From: Stramenopiles sp. TOSAG23-6
Taxonomy: Eukaryota > Sar
DNA length: 10,422 nucleotides
NCBI GenBank assembly: GCA_900128565.1
Contig: LT636314.1
Location: forward strand, 1-10,422
Reading direction: 5' to 3'
Shown one piece after another: positions 10,374 through 10,422 of the stretch; within the stretch, counting starts at the first letter, position 1, and each line of letters opens with the position of its first letter. Under the pieces are notes generated by a model. The model worked only from the letters and a program-made list of their open reading frames with translations. It did no database searches and was not told the origin of the DNA. The translations under genes were made by a program, and so were the position numbers.

Positions 10374-10422
10374 ATGTATTTTGGAAAAATATTTGAAAAA
10401 AAAATCGTTAGGTACAAAATTT
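10374..10422 (-). repeat. SAP-gene intron 5, introner-like, 3' half only (window edge)
   Basis: On the minus strand it reads AAATTTTGTACCTAACGA (CTAAC 10407-10411), T-tract, TTTTTCCAAAATACAT, then exon ATAATATCAACTCC. Its last 30 bases differ at a single base from those of the calcyphosine-gene introns at the other end of the window. Confidence 0.75.

Overview
The window reads as nuclear DNA of an AT-rich eukaryote, probably a protist. Three of its four genes are split by short T-rich introns, the intergenic stretches are T/A-rich with AATAAA-type poly(A) signals, and the proteins are eukaryotic types (KEOPS Kae1, an SRRM1-like PWI splicing factor, a multi-module calcyphosine-like EF-hand protein, a SAP-domain coiled-coil protein). 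The lineage cannot be named from the sequence alone.

Layout: (1) 51-3852 (+), a 5'-truncated calcyphosine-type EF-hand protein in three exons (about 1202 residues seen). (2) 4096-5301 (-), an intronless PWI/CCCH/RS-domain protein related to SRRM1/SRm160, convergent with the first gene. (3) 5630-7414 (+), Kae1/OSGEP in seven exons, 369 residues as joined here, divergent from the SRRM1-like gene across a 328 bp shared upstream region. (4) 7678-10373 (-), a 5'-truncated SAP-domain coiled-coil protein in at least five exons, convergent with Kae1. The four genes do not form a pathway, but an SRRM1-like splicing factor is notable in a genome with unusual introns.

The striking content is the introns. 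Twelve complete and two edge-truncated introns (88-149 nt) belong to one sequence family. Each starts at or near GTACGTTTTC, most carry a palindromic core of the type GGTACGAAATTTTGTACC directly before a branch-site-like CTAAC, and each runs through T-tracts to ...TTTTCACA-ACAT or ...TTTTTCCAAAATACAT. Reading-frame continuity, and for Kae1 agreement with a highly conserved protein, place the 3' junction after AT and not after AG. These are therefore non-canonical GT...AT (or, two bases shifted, AT...AC) introns. The exon side of most left junctions is also AT, so each intron is flanked by a 2-bp direct repeat, which together with short ATGTA/TACAT terminal inversion suggests transposon-like 'introner' elements. 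A further copy lies outside coding sequence at 3910-4010, two introns contain internally duplicated units, and both ends of the window stop at the same base of the element's palindrome, as expected if the contig broke on this repeat.

Exon joins were made by eye from frame and from remembered conservation of Kae1; no transcripts or database searches were available. Two junctions (Kae1 intron 4, SAP-gene intron 3) do not follow the common rule and are flagged.
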